A stretch of DNA of 64,000 nt from Lachnospiraceae bacterium (GTDB taxonomy: Bacteria; Bacillota; Clostridia; Lachnospirales; Lachnospiraceae). Location: positions 1 to 64,000 of the forward strand of contig JAFVSN010000052.1 of NCBI GenBank assembly GCA_017503735.1, given 5' to 3'. The notes below the pieces were generated by a model that worked only from the letters and a program-made list of their open reading frames with translations, had not been told where the DNA came from and searched no databases. Within the stretch, counting starts at the first letter, position 1; each line of letters starts with the position of its first letter. Positions 23,859 to 31,779 of the stretch are shown here, piece after piece. Both the position numbers and the translations under genes were made by a program.

Positions 23859-24677
23859 ATGACAAGGATTACAGTAAGAAATAACATATTTCAACATATT
23901 CAAGTATTAAAGACAAACCGGACCAAAAGAAACCGCTACGGGGAGTTTGTGGTGGAAGGGGTTCGGAACATAAACGAAGCAGTGAAAAACGGATGGCAGA
24001 TAAAGTCGTTTTTGTACGGAGAGGGAAAGTTGTCTGATTGGGCCAAGGAGTTGCTGACGTCTGTAAAGACGAAAGAAAACTATCAATTTTCATGGGAACT
24101 TATGAAAGAACTGAGCGGTAAGGAAGATACTTCCGAACTGATGGCGATTGTTGCAATGAAAGAGATTACGCCCACACAGATGAAGCTGTCAAGCAATCCC
24201 TTTCTGGTGTTGTTTGACCGTCCGTCCAATAAAGGTAATCTTGGGACGATGATACGTTCCTGTGATGCCCTGGGCGTGGATGCTTTGATTCTTACCGGAC
24301 ACGGAGTGGACTTGTATGACCCGGAGGTGGTTGCTGCGTCTATGGGCTCTTTCTTCTCTTTACCGGTGGTGCGGATTGCGGAGCAGGAGACGTTGTACGA
24401 ACTGATAACTCGCATGAAAGAGGCTTACGGGTCATTCCGTATGTTCGGTACCACAGCCCATCAGCAGAAAGCAATTTATGAGTTGGATTTGACATCTCCG
24501 TTGTTGCTTTTCATCGGGAACGAAACCAAGGGACTGAGTTACGCCTACAAAGAACTGTGTGAAGAACTTTGTACGATACCGATGGCAGCATCAAGCACGG
24601 CAACTTCTTTTAATGTGAGTTGTGCAGCCTCAATTATGATGTATGAAGTGGTACGGCAGAGAAAGGGAAAAATATGA
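23859..24677 (+). CDS. SpoU/TrmH-family RNA 2'-O-methyltransferase
   Basis: 272 residues. An N-terminal L30e-like substrate-binding region (RYGEFVVEGVRNINEAVKNG) is followed by the SPOUT domain. Its motifs are motif 1 NKGNLGTMIRSCDALG, motif 2 LLLFIGNETKGLS and motif 3 IPMAASSTATSFNVSCAASI. These form the AdoMet-binding knot and the catalytic Arg/Ser positions. The target (rRNA or tRNA 2'-OH) cannot be told from sequence. It overlaps the next gene by 4 bases (ATGA), so it forms an operon with the ParB-like and zinc-ribbon kinase genes. Confidence 0.9.
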   Translation: MTRITVRNNIFQHIQVLKTNRTKRNRYGEFVVEGVRNINEAVKNGWQIKSFLYGEGKLSDWAKELLTSVKTKENYQFSWELMKELSGKEDTSELMAIVAMKEITPTQMKLSSNPFLVLFDRPSNKGNLGTMIRSCDALGVDALILTGHGVDLYDPEVVAASMGSFFSLPVVRIAEQETLYELITRMKEAYGSFRMFGTTAHQQKAIYELDLTSPLLLFIGNETKGLSYAYKELCEELCTIPMAASSTATSFNVSCAASIMMYEVVRQRKGKI

Positions 24678-25123
24678 TTTACGGAACGTTATCGTTAGCA
24701 AAACAGTATAACAAAGAAGGAAAAATAGATCAGTGGATGCAGGATTTTTTGCGGGCAGACGGAAAGAATCTTGCTCTTGCAGACGGACTTTTATTGGAGG
24801 AACGGCACTATTTCGGGCTTCGGGAGATAACGCTTACGCTTCTCTCGGATGTAAAATCCGGAGCACCGGAGTATCTGCATGCGGAAAATGACATTCAGTA
24901 TTTTTTTCATGTAGTTGATCGTATGAAAGAAGGTCTTGCAGAGGGGTGGGATGCGCCGCCTCTTATCGTGGAATATATGTATGGAAAGTTTCAGGTGGAC
25001 GACGGAAGACATCGTTTGGAGATGTACCGTCAACTTGGCGCAGACAAGGTGTGGGCGGCAGTGTGGACCACAGGAGAAGAAAACAGAAAAACAGTTGAGA
25101 AGATTTTGGAGGATAACAAATGA
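24674..25123 (+). CDS. ParB/Srx-like domain protein, 149 aa
   Basis: The C-terminal half contains PPLIVEYMYGKFQVDDGRHR then LEMYRQLGADKVWAAVWTT, matching the ParB N-terminal/sulfiredoxin-like pattern (PPxxVxxxxGxxxxxDGxHR). In that fold the segment binds nucleotide, and relatives act as CTPases, nucleases or small-molecule kinases. The N-terminal part is homologous to the second half of the fusion protein at 22983. It is coupled by 4-base overlaps to the methyltransferase before it and the kinase after it. Whether it is an enzyme is inference from the retained DGRHR. Confidence 0.75.
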   Translation: MIYGTLSLAKQYNKEGKIDQWMQDFLRADGKNLALADGLLLEERHYFGLREITLTLLSDVKSGAPEYLHAENDIQYFFHVVDRMKEGLAEGWDAPPLIVEYMYGKFQVDDGRHRLEMYRQLGADKVWAAVWTTGEENRKTVEKILEDNK

Positions 25124-25725
25124 TTGGAATATGTATGAAATGCGGAAATCATGAGTGGGATAAGATTGTTGACGGAGCTACGGTGAAGTGTCCGAAGTGC
25201 GGACATACATGGGAAAAGGAGACCTTGCCGCTTTTTATTCTCACCGGTTGCAGTGGTGTAGGGAAGACTACCACGGCGCAAATGATTCAGCAGAAGAAGG
25301 TAGATTTTGTGGTGCTGGACGCGGATATTTTTTGCGGCTATATGAAGTCGGAAACCAATGAAGATTTTGAGAAGCGGTTAAATTTGATAGAACAGCTTTC
25401 CGTGAATATCATGCAGAGCGGTCGCCCGGTTCTTTGGACTATGGCGGGAAATTTGGACAAGCTGCATCATCAGTATTGCAGACGGTTCTTCCCGAATCTC
25501 AAAGTTCTTGCCCTTACTTGTGAGGAGGAGCTTCTCAGAAAGCGCATGAAGGAAGGCAGAGGAATTAACGACGAGAACTGGATTCAGAGTTCGGTGGACT
25601 ATAACGAGTATTTTAAGACCCATGACCGGCACGGAGATACGGTGTTTGAAACCTTTGACATTAGCGGAAAGGCAGTGGAAGAAGTGGCGGAGTATGTGAT
25701 TGATTGGGTAAAGGGAAATTGTTAG
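25120..25725 (+). CDS. zinc-ribbon/P-loop kinase fusion, 201 aa
   Basis: Residues 1-35 form a rubredoxin-like zinc ribbon: CMKCGNHEW and CPKCGHTWEKE. From about 38 an ATP-binding kinase domain follows: Walker A GCSGVGKTTTAQMI, DADIFCGYM as a possible substrate or metal site, and a lid-like region LTCEEELLRKRMKEGRG. Small P-loop kinases of this type phosphorylate sugars, nucleosides or antibiotics. Fusion to a zinc ribbon is uncommon. It is the last gene of the three-gene overlap operon, and a terminator follows. Confidence 0.8.
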   Translation: MIGICMKCGNHEWDKIVDGATVKCPKCGHTWEKETLPLFILTGCSGVGKTTTAQMIQQKKVDFVVLDADIFCGYMKSETNEDFEKRLNLIEQLSVNIMQSGRPVLWTMAGNLDKLHHQYCRRFFPNLKVLALTCEEELLRKRMKEGRGINDENWIQSSVDYNEYFKTHDRHGDTVFETFDISGKAVEEVAEYVIDWVKGNC

Positions 25726-25743
25726 AATCAGACGGATGGAAGA

Positions 25744-25771
25744 AGAGGGCATGATAGTGCTCTCTTTTTTT
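25744..25771 (+). terminator. terminator of methyltransferase/ParB/kinase operon
   Basis: AGAGGGCA / TGCTCTCT hairpin followed by TTTTTTT. Confidence 0.8.
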
Positions 25772-25818
25772 ATTGGGGTAAGTCAGGGCCCGCTTGCTAT
25801 GTTTAAAAAGGCGGAATA

Positions 25819-25847
25819 TTGACTTTCGAATAGTGCAGTGCTAGAAT
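25819..25847 (+). promoter_or_regulatory. sigma-A promoter, copy 2 of a conserved pair
   Basis: TTGACT (25819-25824), 17 bases, TAGAAT (25842-25847). Over 33 bases it differs from the promoter at 7527 at only four positions, including the spacer. Confidence 0.8.
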
Positions 25848-25899
25848 GAATGACGGAAGAGTAGGAATAGGAAACTGCCATAAGGAAGGGGAGAATAAG

Positions 25900-26499
25900 A
25901 TGACCAAAGTATATTTTGTCCGCCATGCGGAGCCGGTGCATGCCCATGAGGATGACCGCACCAGACCGCTGACGGCAGAAGGACTTGCAGATAGAAAGAT
26001 TGTACTGGATACATTAAAGGATAAAGAAATCGACGTGATTTATTGTAGCCCGTATCGCAGAAGTATGGCCACCATTGAAGAGGCAGCGGCCTTTTTTGAG
26101 AAAGAGATACATACGGATGAGCGGCTCAGAGAGCGGGAGAAAGGCAACGAAGGAAACTCCTCCGGAAATGTACTTAAAATGCGTTGGGCGGATTTTTCCT
26201 TCCATGAAGAGGGCGGAGAGTCCATCGGCATGGTACAGGAACGGAATATGGCGGCTATCCGGGAAATTTTGGAGGCAAACGAAGGTAAGAATATTGTGAT
26301 CGGTACCCACGGTACGGCGCTGAGTTCCATTTTGAATTACTACAATCCGAAGTTTGGTTGTGACGATTTTCTGCGGATTGTGGACTGGATGCCATATATT
26401 ATTGAGCTGGATTTTGAGGGAGAGAAATGCATCGGCGTAACGGAGCATGCTTATGTGGAGAAGACATTTCCGGAGCGGATGAAATCGTTTAAAAAATAG
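25900..26499 (+). CDS. histidine phosphatase superfamily protein
   Basis: 199 residues. The catalytic motif is FVRHAEP near residue 8 (RHG variant), the second basic motif is YCSPYRRSMATIEEA, and the later catalytic His is in VIGTHGTALSS. The acid is in LRERE. It removes phosphate from a small molecule or protein through a phospho-histidine. Start ATG 25900 follows GGAAGGGGAG. It is transcribed from the promoter at 25819 and is the first of three or four cotranscribed small genes. Confidence 0.88.
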   Translation: MTKVYFVRHAEPVHAHEDDRTRPLTAEGLADRKIVLDTLKDKEIDVIYCSPYRRSMATIEEAAAFFEKEIHTDERLREREKGNEGNSSGNVLKMRWADFSFHEEGGESIGMVQERNMAAIREILEANEGKNIVIGTHGTALSSILNYYNPKFGCDDFLRIVDWMPYIIELDFEGEKCIGVTEHAYVEKTFPERMKSFKK

Positions 26500-26512
26500 G
26501 GAGGAAGATAGT

Positions 26513-26908
26513 ATGTCACAGAAAAAGATTAAAGTAAGACCGGGAAAGACTCAGTCGAAATTCGGATTTATTGTAGGTATTGTCTTTTGTATCATCGGAT
26601 GTGTGGTGGTGATACCGATTTTTGGACCCTTCGGAATTTTGTGGACCGGAGTTGCGGTAGTGATTACCGTTATGAATTTTAAAAACGGATTTTCCGACGA
26701 GGGTGTTGCGACCCATGAGATTATCATTGATGAGTCGGAGGATGCTACGGAACAGGATTGGAATGCGGTAGGAGGTAATCGGAGCGTACAGAATGAGGAT
26801 GGGGATATTGAAGCAAAGTTAAAGAAGCTGAATTCTTTATATGAGCAGAGATTGATTACATCGTCAGAGTACGAAGAGAAAAGAAAGGAACTGTTGGATA
26901 AGTTCTAA
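26513..26908 (+). CDS. membrane protein with C-terminal SHOCT-like domain
   Basis: 131 residues. Two hydrophobic spans (FGFIVGIVFCIIGCVVVIPI and FGPFGILWTGVAVVITVMNF) are followed by a polar acidic linker. The C-terminal helical hairpin IEAKLKKLNSLYEQRLITSS then EYEEKRKELLDKF is the SHOCT pattern (Leu-x-x-Leu ... G/T-x-I-T-x-x-E-[FY]). SHOCT modules mediate oligomerisation or tether proteins. Cytoplasmic role unknown. Start after GGGAGGAAG. Confidence 0.85.
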   Translation: MSQKKIKVRPGKTQSKFGFIVGIVFCIIGCVVVIPIFGPFGILWTGVAVVITVMNFKNGFSDEGVATHEIIIDESEDATEQDWNAVGGNRSVQNEDGDIEAKLKKLNSLYEQRLITSSEYEEKRKELLDKF

Positions 26909-26941
26909 AATGTTGATTGAAATAAAGGAGAAAGAAACAAA

Positions 26942-27115
26942 ATGGAGACCTATTATTATGTGGTAGACAGTATCGACGGTGATTATGCGCATTTGTTGCG
27001 TATTGATGTGGAATCGGAAGATACGAAGTTGGTAGCCCGTGCACTGCTTCCGGAAGGCATTGACGTAGGAACAAAACTGAAATATGAGATGTTCCAGTAT
27101 GAAATTGTTGCGTAA
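26942..27115 (+). CDS. small protein, 57 aa, DUF3006-like
   Basis: ATG 26942 follows AAAGGAGAAAG at good spacing. The product reads METYYYVVDSIDGDYAHLLR near its start, then LPEGIDVGTKLKYEM and ends YEIVA. The VVDxIDGDYAxL...LPEGIxxGTxL pattern resembles DUF3006, a small beta-barrel-like family found in Firmicutes. It is encoded between the SHOCT protein and ybaK, 33 bases from each. Confidence 0.75.
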   Translation: METYYYVVDSIDGDYAHLLRIDVESEDTKLVARALLPEGIDVGTKLKYEMFQYEIVA

Positions 27116-27147
27116 TAAAAAATCAAAATGAGAAGAGAGTAGTTGTT

Positions 27148-27633
27148 ATGGCAAAGGAAAAAGCAGTAAAAACAAATGCAATGCGAATCCTGGATTCGTT
27201 AAAGATTTCTTACGAAATGCAGTCCTATGAGTGTGATGAGTTTGTGGACGGTGTGACCACAGCAGATACGTTGGGACTGGATCATAAGCTGGTGTTTAAG
27301 ACATTGGTGACGGTGGCAAAGAGTAAGGCGTACTATGTGTTTGTGATTCCGATTGAGGCGGAGCTTGATTTAAAGGCAGCAGCCAGAGCAGTGAATGAAA
27401 AAGCGTTGGAACTTCTGCCGCTTAAGGAGCTGACACCGGTGACCGGTTATATCAGAGGTGGCTGTACCGCCATCGGTATGAAAAAGGCATTTCCGACAGT
27501 ATTAGATGCATCGGCGGAAGGATTGCCGCATCTGCATGTCAGCGGAGGAAAGCCGGGACTGCAGCTTAAGTTGTCTGTGGAGGATTATGTAAAGGCCAGT
27601 AAGGCAAAGTTGGCAGAGGTAATTGTAAAGTAG
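27148..27633 (+). CDS. ybaK: Cys-tRNA(Pro)/Cys-tRNA(Cys) deacylase YbaK
   Basis: 161 residues. It hydrolyses Cys-tRNA(Pro) formed by mistakes of prolyl-tRNA synthetase. The family pattern is continuous: TNAMRILDSLKISYEMQSYE, DHKLVFKTLVT with the catalytic Lys, VIPIEAELDLKAAARAVNEK, YIRGGCTAIGMKKAFPTVLD and HVSGGKPGLQLKLSVEDYVK. Length matches E. coli YbaK/EbsC proteins. A terminator follows at 27685. Confidence 0.93.
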   Translation: MAKEKAVKTNAMRILDSLKISYEMQSYECDEFVDGVTTADTLGLDHKLVFKTLVTVAKSKAYYVFVIPIEAELDLKAAARAVNEKALELLPLKELTPVTGYIRGGCTAIGMKKAFPTVLDASAEGLPHLHVSGGKPGLQLKLSVEDYVKASKAKLAEVIVK

Positions 27634-27684
27634 AAGTTCGACCGGAAAAGGAACTGTTTCCGGGAAGGGAAAAAGTAGAAGAAA

Positions 27685-27718
27685 AGGGACGGAACCTCTA
27701 AGGATTCCGTCTCTTTTT
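27685..27718 (+). terminator. ybaK terminator
   Basis: AGGGACGGAA pairs with TTCCGTCTCT, followed by TTTTG. Strong hairpin. Confidence 0.85.
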
Positions 27719-27814
27719 GTCGATATTATATGTAAGGATACTTATGTCATGCGTTTGTTTCCATGACATATCACAGCACAAAAGGATTTGGCAGAGAAGA
27801 TAAGGAGGTCTTTT

Positions 27815-28678
27815 ATGAACGGAATTCACAGATTCGGAGGGTTTCCGAAAAACGTTAACGAGATTTTAAATGGAGGCAAGCGGGAGGAACACCGTGCCAT
27901 GGGAAAGGATAAGTACCGGGGCAACGGAAATGCCGCAATGTATGAGATGTCCGATAAGGCAAAGAAGATGGACAAGGATGAACTGAAAGCATATCAGAAG
28001 AATACAGGCGGTCTTCATTTGGAGGAAAAGAAAAAGGTAGAGAATGAAGTGGAACTCAGTGAGGCGGCAAAGAACCTGTTGGCTGAACTGAAAGAAAAGT
28101 ACGGCGATATTGACTTTTTTGTGGCTGAATTTTCCAATGATGAGGAAGCACAGTACTATCACAATCAGTCTACCAAGAAATACAGCTGTGTGATTGATCC
28201 GAAGACCTTGGAAGAGATGGCAGCGGACGAGGCGGTAAAGGAAAAGTATGTCGAAATTATCGATACCGCAGATGAAAAGTTTGACCGGATAAAGGAAGAA
28301 CTGGGCGAAGATGCGGATCAAATTAAGCGTATGGGAATTACCGTGGATAAGGACGGTGTTGTAACCTATTTTGCAGAGTTGACGAAGCAGACCGTGCGGA
28401 TGCAGGAAGACCTTCGGAATCAACAGAAAGAACTTCGTGCCGAGAAGAAGGATAAGGGAGAAAAGGCAGAGAAAAAGAAAGAAGAGAAGGCAGATAGATT
28501 ATCGGAGAAAGATGCGGACAAGCAGTTAAATCCGAATAAGGTGACCGCAAGTACGATTGATGAGTTGCTGGCAAAACTTAAGAATCTTTTGGAACAACGC
28601 GGGGAAGATAAGGAGAAAAAGGATGCGGAAAAAGAGGAAGTAACGCAGGAACGGCCGCATTTGGATATTAGCCTGTAA
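27815..28678 (+). CDS. DUF6033-like protein, 287 aa
   Basis: Start ATG 27815 after AAGGAGG. The protein has three parts. An N-terminal segment (MNGIHRFGGFPKNVNEIL) leads to a Lys/Glu-rich helical stretch. A central fold of about 120 residues contains IDFFVAEFSNDEEAQYYHNQ and CVIDPKTLEEMAADEAV. The long C-terminal region is almost all charged (AEKKDKGEKAEKKKEEKADR) and likely coiled coil. It matches the general character of DUF6033 proteins common in Lachnospiraceae. No export signal. Function unknown. Confidence 0.78.
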   Translation: MNGIHRFGGFPKNVNEILNGGKREEHRAMGKDKYRGNGNAAMYEMSDKAKKMDKDELKAYQKNTGGLHLEEKKKVENEVELSEAAKNLLAELKEKYGDIDFFVAEFSNDEEAQYYHNQSTKKYSCVIDPKTLEEMAADEAVKEKYVEIIDTADEKFDRIKEELGEDADQIKRMGITVDKDGVVTYFAELTKQTVRMQEDLRNQQKELRAEKKDKGEKAEKKKEEKADRLSEKDADKQLNPNKVTASTIDELLAKLKNLLEQRGEDKEKKDAEKEEVTQERPHLDISL

Positions 28679-28743
28679 GATGAGTAAATGGCAGACTCCG
28701 GATTGCGCCCCAAATTTTGTTGTAAATTGTTATATTGTGGTAC

Positions 28744-28773
28744 TTGCCATAAACGAGGGAAATGTGGTAGTAT
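28744..28773 (+). promoter_or_regulatory. candidate plsY promoter
   Basis: TTGCCA (28744-28749), 18 bases, TAGTAT (28768-28773); TATAGA overlaps it. Moderate match. Confidence 0.5.
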
Positions 28774-28848
28774 AGAGTGTGATAGTTGAGAGAAAACACA
28801 AAGGAGCTTAAATGGTACGGGTTCGTACGATTTAAGGGGAGGAACAAG

Positions 28849-29493
28849 ATGGAGATTTTAGGTTGTTTATTGATTGGATATTTTATCGGTGCGTTGAGTC
28901 CGTCGTATATCATCGGTATGCTGAACGGGTTTGATATTCGCAAGAGAGGTTCCGGAAATGCCGGGGCATCAAATGTAATAATTTTAAAAGGGAAGAAAAT
29001 AGGAGCTTTTTGTGCAATACTTGATATTGCAAAGGCTTGTTTGGCGGTTTGGCTGACGGGAAAGCTGTTTCCGGAGTTTCGGTATGCATTTCCACTTACA
29101 GGAACGGCGTGTATTTTAGGTCATATTTTTCCGTTCTATTTAAAGTTCCGGGGCGGAAAAGGCTTGGCTTGTCTCGGTGGTGTGGTTTTGATGACGGATG
29201 TGCGGTTGTTTCTTGTTATGATTTCTATCGAGCTTGTGGTGGTGCTGATCGTAAATTATCTTTGTGTAGTACCGATGTCCGCATCTGTAGCCTATGCTTT
29301 GATTTACGGAGCGATGAATAAGGATGCCCTTGCGGCATGTATCTTTATGGTGGCGGCAGTTGTGATGCTGTTTAAGCATAGGGATAACCTGCAACGTATA
29401 AAAAACGGTACGGAAGTACATTTTAGTTATCTTTGGAATAAGGATAAGGAAATTGCCCGGATTAAGGAAAACGGAGCAACCGAGAGTGAATAG
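28849..29493 (+). CDS. plsY: glycerol-3-phosphate acyltransferase PlsY
   Basis: 214 residues, five or so membrane spans. It transfers an acyl group from acyl phosphate to glycerol 3-phosphate, the first step of phospholipid synthesis. Motif 1 is IRKRGSGNAGASNVI in the first cytosolic loop, motif 2 is GHIFPFYLKFRGGKGLACLG, and the last motif is near MLFKHRDNLQRIKNGTE. Start ATG 28849 follows GGGAGGAACA; the longer upstream frame has no ribosome site. The C-terminal tail of about 20 charged residues is typical. Confidence 0.9.
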   Translation: MEILGCLLIGYFIGALSPSYIIGMLNGFDIRKRGSGNAGASNVIILKGKKIGAFCAILDIAKACLAVWLTGKLFPEFRYAFPLTGTACILGHIFPFYLKFRGGKGLACLGGVVLMTDVRLFLVMISIELVVVLIVNYLCVVPMSASVAYALIYGAMNKDALAACIFMVAAVVMLFKHRDNLQRIKNGTEVHFSYLWNKDKEIARIKENGATESE

Positions 29494-29501
29494 AGGATAG
29501 G

Positions 29502-29532
29502 AAAGACTGTTGTTAAGCGACAGTCTTTTTTT
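29502..29532 (+). terminator. plsY terminator
   Basis: AAAGACTGT / ACAGTCTTT stem, followed by TTTTTT. Confidence 0.85.
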
Positions 29533-29555
29533 ACGCAAAAAGTAAGAAATGTTAC

Positions 29556-29584
29556 TTGACAAAATGTCATACTGTGTATATACT
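29556..29584 (+). promoter_or_regulatory. promoter of first GntR/ABC locus
   Basis: TTGACA (29556-29561), 17 bases, TATACT (29579-29584). Near-consensus and about 100 bases from the ATPase start, leaving a leader of about 90 bases. Confidence 0.88.
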
Positions 29585-29605
29585 GTATATATAGACATAC
29601 ACAGT
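29571..29605. promoter_or_regulatory. GntR (YtrA-type) operator on the promoter
   Basis: ACTGTGTAT (29571-29579) and ATACACAGT (29597-29605) form a perfect 9-bp inverted repeat across the -10 and start region. An inner TATATAC-T-GTATATA symmetry lies at 29577-29591. The ACTGT half-site recurs in the operator at 55975. Confidence 0.75.
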
Positions 29606-29682
29606 GCGGTTTGTATAGCAGAAAATAGGAGACTATTTTTTTTTCATTTCGGCAGTTCCAGGGAGGGAAGAAGGAGATTGGT

Positions 29683-30549
29683 ATGAGTACGGTTTTGGAT
29701 GTGAAGATTCCACGGATGCAACGGGATGGTTTTGCGTTAAAGGAGATTGAGTTTCAAGTAGAGGCAGGGTATCTTACGGCTCTTTTGGGGATGAACGGCG
29801 CAGGAAAGACCACGTTATTGTCTGCAATTTCCGGATTGTTACCGTTGCCGGAGGAGGCAGAGGTAATGATCGGAGGATATTCTTTGCGGGAGAATGAGAA
29901 GGAAGCAAAAGAATGCATGGGGTTTGTATTTGATGATTCCCCCTTTGATGAAGGGATGTCACCTCTTTTGACGGGCCAGATGTACGGTCCGTATTACCGA
30001 AACTGGGATATGACAAAGTATATTGCCTATTTGGAGCGATTTGAGATACCGAAAAAACGGGCAATTCGTAAACTGTCTAAAGGTATGAAGATGAAGTTTC
30101 AATTGGCGTTTGCATTATCTCACGGAGCAACGTTCCTCATTATGGACGAGCCGGCGGCATCCTTGGATCCGGTATTCCGAGACGAGTTTATGGAAGTGTT
30201 GAGTGAGATTTTAGAGGACGAGGAGTGCGGAATTTTACTTTCCTCCCAACTGGTATCGGAACTTGAGGCAAAGGCGGATTACACGATGATGCTTTATCAG
30301 GGAGAGCAGATGTTTTTCGACAGTACGGAGAATATTTTGGACAAGTTTTTGCTGGTACGGGGCAGATATGAGTTGTTTCCGTACATGAAGAGCCGGATTT
30401 TAGGGGAGCGGTTATCCGAGTATACGGCGGAAGGATTGATTTTAAACAACGGGGACCCGGTACGGCTTGATTTGGAATGTGTACGCCCGACCATGGAAGA
30501 TTTGATGTATTACATAAAGCGGGGTGTGATTCGGAAAGGGATGGTGTAA
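29683..30549 (+). CDS. ABC transporter ATP-binding protein (YtrB-like)
   Basis: 288 residues. Walker A is GMNGAGKTT (about 36-44), the signature is LSKGMKMKFQLAFAL, Walker B is FLIMDEPAASLDP, and LLSSQLVSELEAKAD stands at the H-loop with Gln in place of His. The C-terminal 75 residues (after about 210) form an extra domain. The start follows AAGAAGGAGA. It is the first gene of the operon and is followed after one base by the membrane partner. With the H-loop His missing, it may have weak or regulatory ATPase activity. Confidence 0.9.
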   Translation: MSTVLDVKIPRMQRDGFALKEIEFQVEAGYLTALLGMNGAGKTTLLSAISGLLPLPEEAEVMIGGYSLRENEKEAKECMGFVFDDSPFDEGMSPLLTGQMYGPYYRNWDMTKYIAYLERFEIPKKRAIRKLSKGMKMKFQLAFALSHGATFLIMDEPAASLDPVFRDEFMEVLSEILEDEECGILLSSQLVSELEAKADYTMMLYQGEQMFFDSTENILDKFLLVRGRYELFPYMKSRILGERLSEYTAEGLILNNGDPVRLDLECVRPTMEDLMYYIKRGVIRKGMV

Positions 30550-30550
30550 G

Positions 30551-31396
30551 ATGGAGAAAGGAAGAAGTGTCGGAAGCTACTTCCTATTTGTTGTACGGGA
30601 AGGTTTGTACCGGTTAAAAACGGAGTTATTCGGATGGCGCGGATTCGTAATGATTCTAATAGGCGGCTATATGATTTTAGATACCTTCGAAGGGATTAAT
30701 GAGTCGGATACGTTGATGTTCCAAGGAATAGCGGCACTGTGGGTTGTGCTCTTGTTTCCTCCGCGGATGGGAAAACTGTTATATTTGTTGCCGTTTTCAA
30801 AGAAAGAGAGGGTCCGGTATTTGGGAACCTATTCCGTCAGCTATCTGATGTTTCTTGTAATGTTGTTTCTTTTGGTAGGCATTGTTGCTTTTTTTGCCTC
30901 GGGGTATTCGATTTTTCTGTGGATGCGCCATTTTCTGCTTTGTACGTTTCCGTTTTTAATGCTATACAGCGGAACGGTAATCGATTCTTTATCCATTGCG
31001 GTACGGCGTTCTTATCCGAATTCCGGCTGGTTTTTTTCGACCAGAGGTTGGTGGCAGCAAAAACCGGACCCGGTGGAAGAAATCAGAGAAGACTGCACAG
31101 GGACGGTAAATGCTACGAAAAAGAACATGATGTCTGCAGAAGAAAAAGAGAATGCGAAGAAGCAAACGCGGTTTACGATTTGTCTGGTTCTTTGCACAAT
31201 CATTCCGGCAATTCAGTGCTGTGTAAGTTATACCTATATGGAATTGTGTAAACGTGCACCGTGGACGCTATATTTGTTTACGGTACTCGCGTATATCAGT
31301 GCCGCCATAGGATTGTATTTGTATTGGAGCCGGATATCCGATGAAATGAATAAAAAAGGAAGTGTAGGAAAGGGGGATGACGTATGCAGTTTGTAG
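30551..31396 (+). CDS. membrane subunit of first ABC pair, 281 aa
   Basis: About six spans. Examples are LWVVLLFPPRMGKLLYLLPF, YLMFLVMLFLLVGIVAFFAS, FLLCTFPFLMLYSGTVIDSL, and the last pair around TICLVLCTIIPAIQCCV and LYLFTVLAYISAAIGLYLYW. A charged cytosolic loop of about 70 residues lies in the middle. It overlaps the GntR gene by 13 bases. It is probably the permease of the preceding ATPase. Confidence 0.75.
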   Translation: MEKGRSVGSYFLFVVREGLYRLKTELFGWRGFVMILIGGYMILDTFEGINESDTLMFQGIAALWVVLLFPPRMGKLLYLLPFSKKERVRYLGTYSVSYLMFLVMLFLLVGIVAFFASGYSIFLWMRHFLLCTFPFLMLYSGTVIDSLSIAVRRSYPNSGWFFSTRGWWQQKPDPVEEIREDCTGTVNATKKNMMSAEEKENAKKQTRFTICLVLCTIIPAIQCCVSYTYMELCKRAPWTLYLFTVLAYISAAIGLYLYWSRISDEMNKKGSVGKGDDVCSL

Positions 31397-31758
31397 TTTC
31401 TGGACAATCTACACTGCCGATTTATGAGCAGATTATCGGGCAGGTAAAGACAGCGATTGTGTCGGGGGAGATAAAACAGGGAGATATGCTACCGTCCATC
31501 CGGGCACTTGCGAAGGATTTGCAGATCAGTGTGATTACCACCAAACGGGCTTATGAGGAATTGGAAAAGGAAGGGCTTATTTATTCTGTTTCCGGAAAAG
31601 GGTTTTATGTGTGTGAGCAGAATACGGATTTGCTTCGGGAGAAAAAACTTGCCATGGCAGAACGTCATATGTTGGATAGCATTAAGGAGTGTCGTGAGGC
31701 CGGGATGGAGCGGAACGATATCATGGAAATGGTGGAAGTGTTGTTGGATTCGGAATAA
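31384..31758 (+). CDS. GntR-family regulator, YtrA subfamily
   Basis: 124 residues. The winged helix covers 1-75: PIYEQIIGQVKTAIVSGEIK, GDMLPSIRALAKDLQISVIT and EGLIYSVSGKGFYV. The short C-terminal dimer helices of about 45 residues are typical of YtrA and lack a ligand domain. Being inside the operon it controls, it probably represses the promoter at 29556 until cell-envelope stress occurs, as known for YtrA-type systems. The paralogue is at 56019. Confidence 0.92.
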   Translation: MQFVVSGQSTLPIYEQIIGQVKTAIVSGEIKQGDMLPSIRALAKDLQISVITTKRAYEELEKEGLIYSVSGKGFYVCEQNTDLLREKKLAMAERHMLDSIKECREAGMERNDIMEMVEVLLDSE

Positions 31759-31779
31759 GACGAATAGGAGGTTTTTGTT

